Counted from the first letter of the stretch, positions 30,087 to 41,474 are shown. The stretch is 64,000 bases of DNA from Arsenophonus sp046530735 (GCA_046530735.1 JBHEQV010000006.1:60554-124553), one strand, 5' to 3'. Numbers and translations: made by a program. Notes: a model not told the origin generated them from the sequence alone.

Positions 30087-31483
30087 GAAGTTATTCTGCT
30101 ATATAGTGGTCAGGCTACGTTCTACTCTGATGCTTAGTAAATCTACTCTCCATCCTTAAACTGGATGTTGTTATCATCCATAGTTAAGGCTAAATTCACT
30201 TAGCCAGTTCTAATTATTTTGAACAGATAGTAGCAACTTAAATACAATTTAAATGGTTATTTTTTCGAACTACAATTCTTTTCGCGTTAGATTAATAATC
30301 ATTACTGTTGCAAAATCCAATATCCAAATTGGATTCCCTCATTCTTATTAACGTCCAGTACGTTGACATAAAGGCATAGAATGCTAGTCATTCTTCTTCC
30401 TTTTTATTTACCTTCTTCATCACTGTACAGGATACACTGAAAAACATTGCCAACAAAAATATCAAGGGCTTTATTAGTGGCATTATGCCTCTTTGCTAGC
30501 AAAATCTTCAACAGATTAACTTTAAATTTCGGTTATCAATGCCTTTTTGGAGTAATTTAGCAGCAATGCTGTTTTGTATATCTAACAACATTGGTGCTTC
30601 GTGCTAAGGAATATATTTACCATTGTATTCAAAAACCCAAGCACCGTTGTCCACCGTATAAAGCTCTTGAAAATACGGTTAAGTCCCTGCTCTTACAGGC
30701 CTTTAAGGAGATTAGGTCAAGTTCGCTTATAACTCTTGATAATTATCTTCGATAACAATTGCTTTCTTATATCCATCCGCAGTGAAGTCGATAATAAACA
30801 GAAAGTAAAAGCAATTAGCTTTTCTAACAGAACAGCATATGCTTCATCGGACAAGAAATAAACGTAGTTGCATAGTGCTTAAATCACTCTAAGCACTATT
30901 CCCTGGACTCTTCAAGCTATTGCTATTTCAGTTTGCTAATGGTGTCAAGAGATCATGTGCTTTCTCATAGAGAAAGAGTCACTTAGGGGCTTCATCAGAT
31001 CACCAGTGGATAATGGCTTTTTTCTTGTAGGAGAAAAAAGTAAGGAGGTAACTCTTCGATGTTTTTATACGCTTCAGATAAGGCAGTAGCAATAAGTTGT
31101 TGAAATATATTATGTTGTTTCTGTGATCTCCCAATCTTAGGCACTTTAATCTCAACATTGCCAATACTCGTTTTTGTATGGTTCTCTGTAGCATTTAATC
31201 GTTATGGTAGATGTATGACGTCCGTCGGTAAGGCGGTGTTAGCATATTATTGCAGAATGGCTTCTAGCTGCCATCCTCAATAGCGATGCCTGTTACAGCT
31301 ACCACCGTAACATTACAGATGGGTTCATGCAAAATATGCAGGTAATATCTAGTTTCGTGGATATCTCTAGGTAAACTTTCATGACATAACATCTTTCTGT
31401 TGTTAAAATTATTCACAAAATCAATTAGCAGAATATGTTATCACCATTTCCAAAACCCAATAAACCAGAAATAAGCATAATTG
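30087..31483 (-). mobile_element. IS256-family relic (copy G), full length, reversed
   Basis: About 1.4 kb from a decayed reversed right end (AAGTTATTCTGCTATATAGT) to the reversed left end (ACCAGAAATAAGCATAATTG). It separates the ispDF-truD block from the topA-sohB block, which are distant in E. coli. The frame at 31000-31194 is a chance frame. Confidence 0.85.
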
Positions 31484-31720
31484 CTTTTGTGAACATGAAA
31501 GCAATTATCCATGTTATTAATCCTTGTAATTGCGGGGTAAGTAATAAACTAAATTTTGTTTCCGTAATCTTAATTTTACCAACAGGAATTTACTCGTTAT
31601 TTTTTCTAGTAATCATCTGCATTGAGACAATAATTGTATTGGCTAGAGAAGTTACAATAAAATACTCGCAGTTAGTAAAATTCTTAATTTCATATATATT
31701 AATCTTTGTTATAATTTAAA
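31484..31720 (+). pseudogene. Possible 5' fragment of cysB
   Basis: A frame without stops continues out of the IS end: GVSNKLNFVS, then IVLAREVTIKYSQL. CysB has GISKQVRML and IIRIAREVLSKVDAI at nearly the same spacing (40 against 42 residues), and cysB is the gene after topA in E. coli. The strand is opposite to that expected, and similarity is weak between the two motifs. It may be chance. Confidence 0.25.
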
Positions 31721-31797
31721 ATAGCGACAATAAGTAAACTAAAAATTAGGCTATTGATTTCAGTAACCTAATCTAATTATAGAAAATAGATAAAATT

Positions 31798-34398
31798 TTA
31801 TATGTTCTTTTCTACCCATTTTCTATTGATATAGAATGCACTCCAGCCAGTGGCTTTACCATTTTTTTCTGAGGAAAGATATTGTTGTTTAGTCTTACGA
31901 CTAAATCTAACAATCGTTTTATTGCCTTCAGGATCGACCGATGGTGCCAGGATTAAGTAGCTAAATTTTTCTGGAAGTCGATCTTTTAAACGTACCAATT
32001 CTTCAATTAATGGTGCGCGGGTTTCTCTTGATTTTGGAAAAGAGTTAGCGGCTAAAAATATTCCTGCCGCTCCATCTCTTAATACAAAATAAGAATCAGA
32101 TTTTTCACAAACTAATTCTGGCAGTGGAATAGCATCTTCTTTAGGTGGACCCACTTCACCACTCTTTAAGATTTTGCGAGTATTTTTACAAGTTTCATTT
32201 ATGCATCCCATATATTTTCCAAATCGTCCAATTTTTAGATGCATTTCTGAGTTACATTTATCACATTCAATAACCAATCTATTATAACCTTTAATTCGGA
32301 ATTTACCTTCTTCAACCTCGTAACCATTACATGCAGGATTATTACCACATATATATAATTTATGTTTATTATCAATAAGATAGCTATCCATTGCGGTAGA
32401 ACATTTAATACATCGCCGTCGGGATCGTAAAGCATGCGTTTCCAGATCCTCCTCTTCGCTTATCAAAATATTTGATAATTCATCTTCAGGAATTAAATTA
32501 ATTGTTTTTTTGCAACCCTCTTTTGCTGGTAAACTATAACCAGAGCATCCTAGAAAAACACCAGTAGAAGCAGTTCTAATTCCCATTTGTCGATGACAGT
32601 TAGGACATTCAATCAATGTTAATACCATCGGATTTAGACGCATACCTCCTTCCTCTGGTGCCTTATTTGCGCTTTGGAGCTGTTTAATAAAAGTAGTAAA
32701 AAATTTATCTAATATACTCTTCCACTCGATACGATCTTCTGCTATCAAGTTAAGCTGATCTTCCATTCGACCAGTGAAATCATAGTTCATTAACTCACTA
32801 AAATTTTCATCTAACCGATCTGTCACTATTTCACCTATTTTTTCAGCATAAAATCGACGATTTTCAATTTTTACATAACCACGATCTTGGATAGTTGAAA
32901 TAATAACCGGATAAGTTGATGGTCGGCCAATGCCACGTTTTTCAAGTTCTTTCACCAGTGACGATTCACTAAAACGGGCAGGAGGTTTAGTAAAGTGTTG
33001 GCTAGGAGATAATTTATCTAATTCAAGATGAGTACCAACTTTGAGAATTGGTAATATTTTATCTTCATCACCTTTGTTCAATACAGGTATAACTTTAGCC
33101 CAGCCATCAAAACGCAAAATATTCCATTTAGACTTTAAATCAAAATCTCCAGCTTTGACGGTTAATGTTATTGAATCAAATTTTGCTGGTGTCATTTGAC
33201 AAGCAACAAATTGATTCCAAATCAACTGATAGAGTTTTTTAGCATCTGCTTCCATTTTTTTTAGAACATGAACACCAACGTCAATATTAGAAGGCCGAAT
33301 AGCTTCATGGGCTTTCTGAGAATTTTTTTGATTTGTATAGATATTTGCTTGTTTAGGCAAGTATTTTTTACCAAATTTATGATTAATATAATTACGGGCC
33401 ATGCTTAAAGCATTCTGACTTAAACTAGTTGAATCAGTACGCATATAGGTAATATACCCTTCTTCATAAAGCTGCTGTGCCATCATCATGGTTTTTTTAA
33501 CGCTAAATCCAAGATGTGTATTTGCTGCTTGTTGAAGAGTTGAAGTAATAAAGGGAGCATTTGGTTTCTTAATGGTAGGACGATCTTTACGATCTGATAC
33601 GTGATAATGTGCATTTTTTAATAATGCAACGACAGTATCAATTTGTGCTTTGGTAACAGGTTTAAACGGTTTACCCTTTTCGTGTGTTACTTTCATTCGA
33701 ATTAATTTCGTATCAACAGTTAGTAAATTGGTATGAAGCTGCCAATACTCTTGTGGCATAAATGCTTTAATTTCGCGTTCTCGTTCAACAATTAGACGTA
33801 CAACAACTGACTGAACGCGACCAGCAGAAAGGCCGCGAGAAATTTTTTTCCATAATAACGGTGAAACCATATAACCAACAACTCTATCTAAAAAACGTCG
33901 GGCTTGCTGAGCATTAACACGATCAATATTTAATTTACCAGGATTCTCAAAAGCTTGCTTAATAGCATTTTTAGTAATTTCGTTAAAAACTACTCGACTA
34001 AAGCGCTGATTATCACCACCAATTACTTCTCGTAAATGCCAGGCAATTGCTTCCCCCTCACGATCGAGATCTGTTGCTAAATATATATGTTCAGCTTTAG
34101 AAGCTAACGATCTTAATTCAGCAACAACTTTTTCTTTGCCAGGTAAAATTTGATAATTCGCTTTCCATCCATGATATGGATCAACTCCCATTCGATTTAT
34201 AAGCGCCTCATATTCATCTTTTTTTACCCTTTTAATCTTGTTGATTGCATTCGTATTCTTTTGTGATCTGGAACTACCACTTTTTGGCAAATCACGTATA
34301 TGTCCTACGCTACTTTTAACAACGTAGTTATTACCAAGATATTTATTGATCGTCTTGGCTTTTGCCGGGGACTCAACAATAACAAGAGCTTTACCCAT
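31798..34398 (-). CDS. topA: TopA, DNA topoisomerase I
   Basis: About 866 residues (E. coli 865). The N-terminal Toprim domain (GKALVIVESPAKAKTINKYL, then DLDREGEAIAWHL with the metal-binding DxDxE) is followed by the gate domains with the active-site Tyr in GYITYMRTDSTSLS (about residue 320). Three four-cysteine zinc ribbons follow: CPNC/CSGY..GC near 600, CIKC/CGNNPAC near 665, and CDKC/CINETC near 715. A ribbon-like C-terminal domain ends the protein. It relaxes negative supercoils. The start at 34398 is preferred because all family members begin MGKALVIVESP. The ATG at 34437 would add 13 unsupported residues. Confidence 0.97.
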   Translation of the reverse strand: MGKALVIVESPAKAKTINKYLGNNYVVKSSVGHIRDLPKSGSSRSQKNTNAINKIKRVKKDEYEALINRMGVDPYHGWKANYQILPGKEKVVAELRSLASKAEHIYLATDLDREGEAIAWHLREVIGGDNQRFSRVVFNEITKNAIKQAFENPGKLNIDRVNAQQARRFLDRVVGYMVSPLLWKKISRGLSAGRVQSVVVRLIVEREREIKAFMPQEYWQLHTNLLTVDTKLIRMKVTHEKGKPFKPVTKAQIDTVVALLKNAHYHVSDRKDRPTIKKPNAPFITSTLQQAANTHLGFSVKKTMMMAQQLYEEGYITYMRTDSTSLSQNALSMARNYINHKFGKKYLPKQANIYTNQKNSQKAHEAIRPSNIDVGVHVLKKMEADAKKLYQLIWNQFVACQMTPAKFDSITLTVKAGDFDLKSKWNILRFDGWAKVIPVLNKGDEDKILPILKVGTHLELDKLSPSQHFTKPPARFSESSLVKELEKRGIGRPSTYPVIISTIQDRGYVKIENRRFYAEKIGEIVTDRLDENFSELMNYDFTGRMEDQLNLIAEDRIEWKSILDKFFTTFIKQLQSANKAPEEGGMRLNPMVLTLIECPNCHRQMGIRTASTGVFLGCSGYSLPAKEGCKKTINLIPEDELSNILISEEEDLETHALRSRRRCIKCSTAMDSYLIDNKHKLYICGNNPACNGYEVEEGKFRIKGYNRLVIECDKCNSEMHLKIGRFGKYMGCINETCKNTRKILKSGEVGPPKEDAIPLPELVCEKSDSYFVLRDGAAGIFLAANSFPKSRETRAPLIEELVRLKDRLPEKFSYLILAPSVDPEGNKTIVRFSRKTKQQYLSSEKNGKATGWSAFYINRKWVEKNI

Positions 34399-34437
34399 AG
34401 TTATTTTACCTAAAAGGTTGTCTAAGCGCATTGACAT

Positions 34438-34966
34438 TCCATCCAGATGGAATAAAATCTATCTTTAGAGTGTGTTAGATTTATAATATATCAACTTTTT
34501 TTTGCTTAAATAATTCGCCATAAAGATAAAAATCTTTGTTAATTCATACTGAAATCAGATTAAATAATACAATTATATCAGAAAAAATAATTATAAAAAT
34601 AAAAGATTGTAAGTAATAAAAATCCTATACTCTACTCGATAAAAAATAATGCGCAACCAGTTATTCTATTATATTGTTATAGTAACAAAAACTATCTCAA
34701 TAAGTTATTAATAGATCATAAAAATCAATAAAATTATATAAAAACATTAAAAACTTAATATATATGGATATATAAAATTTTTTATTAATAAATTAATTTT
34801 CATATTGATATGTTTTATTAGTATAACTCTATTAATAATGGTATATAAAATTATTTATTGTGTTATTAAGTAATTAATTAATATATTTGTAATAAAATTA
34901 TTAAGTTTTAATTATCATTTTATAAATACCGGTTAAAAACTGCCGGTATTTATTCTTGATCATAAT
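34438..34966. other. Gap between sohB and topA: promoter region, no gene
   Basis: About 530 bases of extreme AT content. E. coli has yciN here on the other strand, and no remnant is visible. The part next to topA presumably holds its promoter, but I cannot pick one among many AT-rich candidates. Confidence 0.4.
34924..34951 (-). terminator. Hairpin just after sohB
   Basis: AAATACCGG (34924-34932) and CCGGTATTT (34943-34951) are perfect 9-base arms, starting 15 bases past the sohB stop. The T run after the stem is short, so it is a probable but not ideal intrinsic terminator. Confidence 0.55.
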
Positions 34967-36013
34967 TTAAAGTAGTGGTTTTTCTCCTCTTTTCCACCAA
35001 CGCATTAATAATTTATCTATATTGTCTACCATACTGCTCATTAAATAATCAACAAAACTTTTAGTAGGAGTAAAAGTTACTTCAATAATTTCACGGAGAT
35101 CAATTTGATTGATAATCATGTCATCACTAATTCCTATCTCATCAATTAATCCCTTTTTCTTCGCCTGAATCCCATACCAATGTTCGCCTGTTGCAACAGC
35201 ATTAATATCAAGGGATGGCCTTTTTTGATGTACAAAATCTTTAAATAGTTGATGTGTTTCATTTAAATCTTGTACAAACTTCTTGCGTCCTTGCTCGGTA
35301 TTTTCACCTAATAAAGTTAATGTACGTTTATACTCTCCAGCTGTATGTAGTTCTATATCGATATCCTTTTTCTTTAGTAATCTATGAAAATTTGGTATTT
35401 GTGCAACCACTCCAATAGAGCCAATAATAGCAAAAGGAGCCGCTACGATACAATCGGCAACACAAGCCATCATATAACCGCCACTAGCCGCTACCTTATC
35501 TACGGAAACACTTAATTTAAGACCTTTTTCCCGTAACCGATTTAGTTGAGAGGCAGCTAAGCCATAGCCATGCACAACACCACCTGGACTTTCAAGCCTA
35601 AGTAATACTTCATCTTTATTATCAGCAATTGATAAAATTGCGGTAATTTCTTCACGTAATGCATTGACTTCATGAGCATGCATACTTCCTTTGAAATTAA
35701 TCACAAAAAGACAAGGTTTTTTTAGTATTTTTTGACTAACTTTAGCATCTGATTTTTGCTTTTTTTCTTCAATTTTACGTTTTTTTTTATAGCTTTTTAA
35801 CCAAGCTTTATATTCAGCGTCACTCATTTTAACCTGTTGCATTTCACGCTGACGTTGACGATAAGCTTCACTTAAATTAATAAGTTTTAAATTACCTTTT
35901 TTACTTTGTTTACGTTGTCTAAAGCTAAAAATAAGCAATAAAATTAATATAATAGAAACAACTACTGTTGTTATTTTAGCAAAAAATAATCCATACGATA
36001 AAAGAAATTCCAT
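34967..36013 (-). CDS. sohB: SohB, inner-membrane S49-family peptidase
   Basis: The protein has 348 residues (E. coli 349). One N-terminal membrane helix (about residues 8-28) is followed by a lysine-rich segment (60-95) and an S49 domain: LLRLESPGGVVHGYGLAASQ, then VDKVAASGGYMMACVAD (catalytic Ser near residue 175), IIGSIGVVAQIPN, and the region with the catalytic Lys (AGEYKRTLTLLGENTEQGR, near 230). It is related to SppA signal-peptide peptidase. It is next to topA on the same strand, as in E. coli with yciN lost. Confidence 0.94.
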   Translation of the reverse strand: MEFLLSYGLFFAKITTVVVSIILILLLIFSFRQRKQSKKGNLKLINLSEAYRQRQREMQQVKMSDAEYKAWLKSYKKKRKIEEKKQKSDAKVSQKILKKPCLFVINFKGSMHAHEVNALREEITAILSIADNKDEVLLRLESPGGVVHGYGLAASQLNRLREKGLKLSVSVDKVAASGGYMMACVADCIVAAPFAIIGSIGVVAQIPNFHRLLKKKDIDIELHTAGEYKRTLTLLGENTEQGRKKFVQDLNETHQLFKDFVHQKRPSLDINAVATGEHWYGIQAKKKGLIDEIGISDDMIINQIDLREIIEVTFTPTKSFVDYLMSSMVDNIDKLLMRWWKRGEKPLL

Positions 36014-36082
36014 AATTTTATCCTTTTTTATAGAGTATAAGCAATAGAGTATTGTAACTAAAAATTTGATAAAGTGCTTATA

Positions 36083-37274
36083 GAGTTATCCAAGTTTCTT
36101 GTGTATAGGGTTTCGGAGATGATGTCGTACCTGAAGATTAATTTTATGAATAATTCAATAATATTGATATGAGATGCTATAAAAAGTTCAGCCTACAGGT
36201 ATCTGCGAAACTAGATATGCCTCTAATATATTAGATGATCTTATCCATAATGGTTCGAAGGTAGTTATAAACCACCACCATTGATGGGTAATGAGCTTGA
36301 AGGCATACTAAACAATATGATCAACGCGACGCCTCTTGTCGATGGCGAGATATCAAGCCATCGTTCGTAACGATTTTTGCTACAGCAAACTATAACAAAC
36401 TGGTATTAGCGATATTGAGATTAAAGCGCCTAAGGTCAGGAGATTGTAGTAGCAACTAAATCGTGCAAAAACCATCGAACGGTTCTATTATCATGATCTA
36501 CCGAAAAGGCGGATCCTCTACCGGTGATTTTCACAAAATTCTTTAGATTTTTCAGTGAAATTACATACTTCTCTCTGCAGTATAATCAGCAAACTGAAAC
36601 GAGAATCCCTTTAAGATCATAGACAATGGTACATGCTTGATTCAAGCAATACACTTACGTTTATTTCTGGGCCGATGACATATACCGTTCTATAAGGCAA
36701 GCTGATCATCTTTCCATTCTTATCAAATCGGCATACTTGAGAATGGATTTAATGATTTAATTACGGTCAAAAATGGTTATCAAAGCCAGAAGCAAACTGA
36801 TCTGAACTTTTCAATGATCTGCTGTGAACGTGTGAATTAACCATATCTACTAAACTTATTACGTGAGACCGGTACCCTTAGTTTTAGAGTGAAATGGTAA
36901 AGATATTTCTGGGCGTGCAGCACCAACGCTATTGAATATACAAAACAGATCATCTTTTGCTTTCACTCCATAAAGTTCATACAACCGAAAGTTAAATCTT
37001 GAGCTTTATGGAGAGGTCTGGCTAGGAGAGCCTGATTCCACTGATGATGCCGCTGATAAAGCTCTTGATATTTTATTAGCAAGGTTTTCAGCGCATCATT
37101 CAGCAATGAGATGGTGGAGAAAGATGAAGAAGAATGGCTGAACCAACTAAGGGATTTTGACTTGTTAACCATGTTATAGTAAAGAAAGTCTAATTTAAAA
37201 ATGGAGAACAGATTCACGAAGCATCAGAGTGAAAAGTAGCCTAATCGTCATATATTAAGATTTACTAATAACTC
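36083..37274 (+). mobile_element. IS256-family relic (copy H), about 0.2 kb shorter than full
   Basis: It runs from GAGTTATCCAAGTTTCTTGT to a decayed right end near 37274. At 36520 the fragment STGDFHKIL is legible, the mutator-type transposase stretch STGDFxEAL. It has small internal deletions and no open frame. It lies between sohB and the yciA relic. Confidence 0.8.
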
Positions 37275-37379
37275 ATTGAGTTAATAAAAAAAAGCTTAAT
37301 TTAAATGTCAAGGTAAATTATTCCATTAAATTAAATAAAAAGATACCTTATCAGAATTTGATAATTGGTAATAAGACAT

Positions 37380-37563
37380 TATTCAGGTAAACAAAAAAAG
37401 GTGGGGGTTGCTCTTATTAACGGCTACCTAAGTGAAAAAATATCTTTTATGGCTCAGTAACGTTGTCCTATAAGCTTACTATAGGATTTCTTGATCCAAA
37501 GATCGTTTAATATTAATGGTGATTAGAAGTGTTAACTGTTTTAATGCAATAAGCATAACAGGG
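37380..37563 (-). pseudogene. yciA: yciA relic, 3' part, acyl-CoA thioesterase
   Basis: On the minus strand, CYAYCIKTVNTS leads into an N-I-N-I-E-like stretch, SKPIGQRYRA-like sequence and HLGSR, then a short tail. This matches the YciA end CCYARCVQKGTTSVSINIEV and EPIGQRYKATEALFKYVAV, in mixed frames. It is separated from the 5' part by the IS1595 copy at 37564-38599, so the insertion hit within yciA. Confidence 0.6.
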
Positions 37564-38599
37564 CATGTTGGAAAAGGTTTTTACTAGACAACACCTTATA
37601 TTGGCATGAAGGATTTTTGCTATAGGTATTGTCATAAAAAAGCAAAAAATCATGTAGATCAAAGAAATTTATTCATCATTCCTTACCAACATAAATTGCA
37701 TTTCATTAGTTAGCTTGAGGATGATTTATTAGATCATATCGATTTATCTATTGAAACAACTCATTTTACTCTAATCCTTTCCCATACTGCTGTTACAGTA
37801 AGCATGTTAAGAGATGAGGATGTTCATTATGATTGCAGTAATATTATTTTAAAATATTCGATTATAGAAAAAGATTTAATAATCTCTCTGAGAGAAGTTC
37901 TCTTGCGAAATTACATCACAAAGATAAATGATTTAGTTATCTTCGATATATGTTGAATATATTGACTTTACTGGAGTCAATAAAACAAATAAACATTGAT
38001 TTAAAACAGCATTTAGATGCCGTTACTGTTTCCTGCTTTCAGCAGCAACAGCCAGAATAAATGCACTAAGTGCTATTGTTGAAATCGACGAAACATTTTT
38101 CTTTAATCCTTTAAAGGGAAGTATTGTATCTTATATAGGAAAGCTAGAAAACGTGGTAGAGGAAAAATAAAAAGAAAGAACAAATTACGGTCTTAATTGC
38201 CGGGATTAACAAAGTGTATCATGTGAGCCATGAAATTCTTGAAAAGTTTAATGCAGAGTGTATTAGCTGTTTTCTTGAGTCGACAATTGATAATGAGTTT
38301 GTTCTTTGTTCGGATTGTAACAAAAGTGACATGAAATTTTTATCAGCGAGCATGAAATTAATCATCATCATCTAATAAATGTGGGCAATCTTAGAGAGTT
38401 ATTAGTAAGTAATTACACATTCAAAATATGAAGAGTTATATCAGCCGATTAAAAAGATGCCAGAGTAAATTCCATGGTGTAGGGTTGTTTATTTACCGAA
38501 TTATCTGGCCTGGAGAAAATTGTTTAAAATCACAACAATTGAAATGCAAATGTAGTTATAAATTTCTATTTTAGCAAAATAATAACTTTTGCTAACATA
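37564..38599 (+). mobile_element. IS1595-family relic (copy e) inside yciA
   Basis: About 1.04 kb with inverted ends (CATGTTGGAAAAGGTTTTTA and AACTTTTGCTAACATAG). Readable pieces include IVEIDETFFFNPLKGS-like sequence near 38080-38130, then IGKLENVVE, and a FHGVGLFIYRII stretch near 38475. It is the same family as copies a to d and f, and it is dead. Confidence 0.8.
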
Positions 38600-38838
38600 G
38601 TCAAATAATAGTATATTATACTGTTCATTGAAAGACTGATTTTTTTAAAATATAATTTCATTGACAGTAACAGTAATAAGATGAGCAACCTCAATTTTTT
38701 TATTAGAATGATGCATCTCAAATATCTATTTGTGATATTGTGGTCATTCGACAAATAATATCGCCATTAGCATTTATATCTGGATATTGCCAATGTACGG
38801 AGAAATAATTTTCCGTTCGATAATCATTGTTGTGTCAT
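38600..38838 (-). pseudogene. yciA: yciA relic, 5' part
   Basis: From the ATG at 38838: MTQQ, stop, LSNGKLFLRTLAIS, then after a frameshift PDINANGDIICRMTTISQID. YciA has LVLRTLAMPADTNANGDIFG, then GWLMSQMDIGGA. LITVTVNEIIF near 38640 matches RVVTVRVEGMTF. It lies just after yciB, as in E. coli. The frame at 38566-38754 is a mixture of this relic and the IS end. Confidence 0.75.
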
Positions 38839-38910
38839 GAAAATTTACTTCTGTAATTTGTCAGAATATGCCTATACATATTAGAAGTATGTTTTTTGTT
38901 AAAACATCAA

Positions 38911-39447
38911 TTACTTTTGTTTTTTAAGTAGATGTTTATAACAAAAAGCCATACTGAATATGATAAATATTAGCGTGACCGCAGTTAAACCAAAAACTTT
39001 AAAATTAACCCAGATATCCTGAGGTAGCCAAAAGGCAACATAAATATTAACTAGCGCACAGATAGCAAAAAAGATTGCCCACGATAGATTTAATCTATAC
39101 CAAATCTTTTTACCTAAAATAATTTCTTTACCTAATAATTTTTGAATTAATGGTTTTTGAGTAAAATATTGATTAACTAATAATGCTAATGAAAAGATAG
39201 CATAAATAACTGTCACTTTCCATTTAATAAAGATATCACTATGGAAAATCAGCGTCAATCCGCTAAAAATTATCACGATTACTAAAGTAATTAAGGAACT
39301 TTTCTCAATTTTTTTATATAGAAGATATTTAATTAGCATAGATAAAGCGGTTGCGATTATTAATGCACCAGATGCATAAAAAATATCTACTTTTTTATAT
39401 ACAACAAAGAAAACAATAAGAGGAATAAAATCTAATAATTGTCTCAT
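38911..39447 (-). CDS. yciB: YciB (IspA), inner-membrane septation/morphology protein
   Basis: The protein has 178 residues (E. coli 179) with five to six membrane helices. It starts MRQLLDFIPLIVFFVVYK, the family hallmark. Other conserved parts are the KPLIQKLLGKEIILGKKIWY loop (about 94-113), a LNLSWAIFFAICALVNIYVA helix, and FWLPQDIWVNFKVFGLT near 140. E. coli YciB interacts with cell-elongation and division proteins. It is intact although yciA just downstream is dead. Confidence 0.94.
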   Translation of the reverse strand: MRQLLDFIPLIVFFVVYKKVDIFYASGALIIATALSMLIKYLLYKKIEKSSLITLVIVIIFSGLTLIFHSDIFIKWKVTVIYAIFSLALLVNQYFTQKPLIQKLLGKEIILGKKIWYRLNLSWAIFFAICALVNIYVAFWLPQDIWVNFKVFGLTAVTLIFIIFSMAFCYKHLLKKQK

Positions 39448-39579
39448 AAAGGGCTCTTGTTCTGATCTTTTTCAAGTAAATATGAATTTTTATAATTATA
39501 TGATTAATAAATCAAAAAAAATATCAAATTACCAATTTGTTTTATATTATATTATTTATTAATAATATAATACGGTTAG

Positions 39580-41010
39580 GAGTTATTCCAGTTTCTGGTA
39601 TATAGGATTTTGAAGATGATGGCATATTCTGTTTATTGATTTTGAATGATTTTAACATCAAAGAGATTGAATTCCATGAAAAGTCTACCCTATACAGGGT
39701 ATTCACCGAATACTAGATATTACGTTAATTTCTTGCATGGATTTATCTGCAATGCTACTAAAAAACTACAGGTGCCGCTGTTGAGACGGATCTCGAAGCC
39801 ATAACTTCAACAACATGCTCAACACCGCCTTATTTGAGGAACGTCAAATTCTATTATCCGTAACGATTATCTGTCACAGCGAAGAATACAGACTGGTATT
39901 GGCGATATTAATATTAAAGTTGCCTATATAAGATAATAGATTACAGGATTAACGGAATATCATTCAAGAGCGCGTACTACCACCTTATTTAAACCGTATA
40001 AAAAGCGGCGAAGAGTTGTTACCATACTTGTACTGGGAAAGATATATTTACTGGTAATTTTGACGAAACCTTTTATGGGAAAGCTAGTTCTCAGTTAAAA
40101 GCACATGGTCTTATTCTAGTGCTATTAGCAGACTTGAATACCGATGCCATTGAAGAGCATTATCGGTAATGGGGTGGTATCTGCATGATTTAGTGATACG
40201 TGTTACGTTTATTTCTTGACTGAAGGCATATATGCAAAGCCTGTTTAGGTAGCTGATCACCTTTTCCTGATGCTTATTTTTGTCGGCACTGCTCATGTAC
40301 GTAAGTGGGGAAAGGGGCCCTGGGTTGCAGTCGAGGATGTTTATTGAGAGTCAGAATGGAACTTTGAGCCTAACTCTTCAATGGCCTGTAAGCACGTGAC
40401 TTAACTATATATTTAAAAGTTGCTTCGGAAGATGATACCCTTGGTTTTCAGAATACAACGCCAAAGATATTCCCCCTGACACACAGAACATAACACCATT
40501 AACTATATAAAATAGATAATGTATTTGTTTCATTTCTTAAAGGTATGCAACCGAAAGTTAAAGCTGTAAGTTTGCTAGGATATCTGCCTAGTAAAGTCGC
40601 GATGTCACTAATAAATCCCTTGATATTTTGTTGATAAGATTTCTGAGTATTATTCAGCGATAAAGAATGATGAAAAAAGATCGATAAGAACGCTGGGATT
40701 CTAGGACTTCCTATCAGCAAACTATGTATTAATAAGAATAACAAATCCAATTTAAATATTGACTTTTATAACAATGAGGCTTGAGGCTAAGAAGTTAATA
40801 CGCGAAGCACTGTAGTTCTAAAACAACCATTTCAATAAAATTTAAGTTGTTTCATCTGCTAAAAATAGATGGAATTTCCTAAATAAATTTTGAGTTGCTG
40901 ACTCTGGTGGTAAATAACATCTAATTTAATGATAGAGAATAGATTAACTAGTATCAGAGTGAAAGGTGGTGGGGACCCTGGATACCATACACCAGATTTA
41001 CTAATAACTT
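39580..41010 (+). mobile_element. IS256-family relic (copy I), full length
   Basis: About 1.43 kb, from GAGTTATTCCAGTTTCTGGT to CCATACACCAGATTTACTAA. It is collinear with the other copies and has no open transposase frame. It lies between yciB and hrpA, which are apart in E. coli. Confidence 0.85.
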
Positions 41011-41194
41011 ATTTTCAATTAGCGGATACCAAAATTATCTCCATAAACTAAGCGCCTATTAATAATAGTTATATTGAAGATTAATTTAGATCGCCTAAAA
41101 CAACTGTTTTTAACGATATGTATAGTACAGCGGGTAAAAAGAATTTTATTTGAAATGAAGCTGTACTCATCCATTAAAAGTTGAAATAAGAATG

Positions 41195-41445
41195 GGAGGA
41201 GATATATTATCGTTAAGTGATGATAAAATTTTAGCTTTAAATAAATATAATGCTGCAAAAAGCATATTGATTTAGGCATTAAATATGAAGATGAGCCACT
41301 TATGCAATTCAATCACTGGTTTACTTTAAAAAAATGCCTAATAATGAAAGTATTCATCATCTTTACATACAGTATATTTAAGTGGAAAAACAAGTAACGC
41401 CAGATCAAGCTAATTCGCTTATTATTTATCACATTAAGTAATATT
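41195..41445 (+). pseudogene. Unrecognised gene fragment before hrpA
   Basis: With two frameshifts and one stop, the plus strand reads LSLSDDKILALNKYNAAK, HIDLGIKYEDEPLMQFNHWF, MPNNESIHHLYIQYI and VEKQVTPDQANSLIIYHIK. The composition is protein-like and the pieces are in order, so this was a gene not long ago. I do not recognise the family. Confidence 0.4.
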
Positions 41446-41474
41446 AAAGAGTAAGTATAGCACCACTTATTTTC

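Noticed and set aside
31435..31483. Possible small membrane protein starting at 31435
   Set aside because: The first codons lie within the IS256 terminal sequence. Only the later part could be of interest, and it resembles CysB weakly.
34399..34437. Longer start for topA
   Set aside because: Topoisomerase I begins MGKALVIVESP. The 13 extra residues are not part of the family.
37377..37440. G-rich stretch GGTGGGGGTTGC as possible RNA gene or regulatory site
   Set aside because: It falls in the 3' part of the yciA relic when read on the minus strand, so no separate feature is needed.
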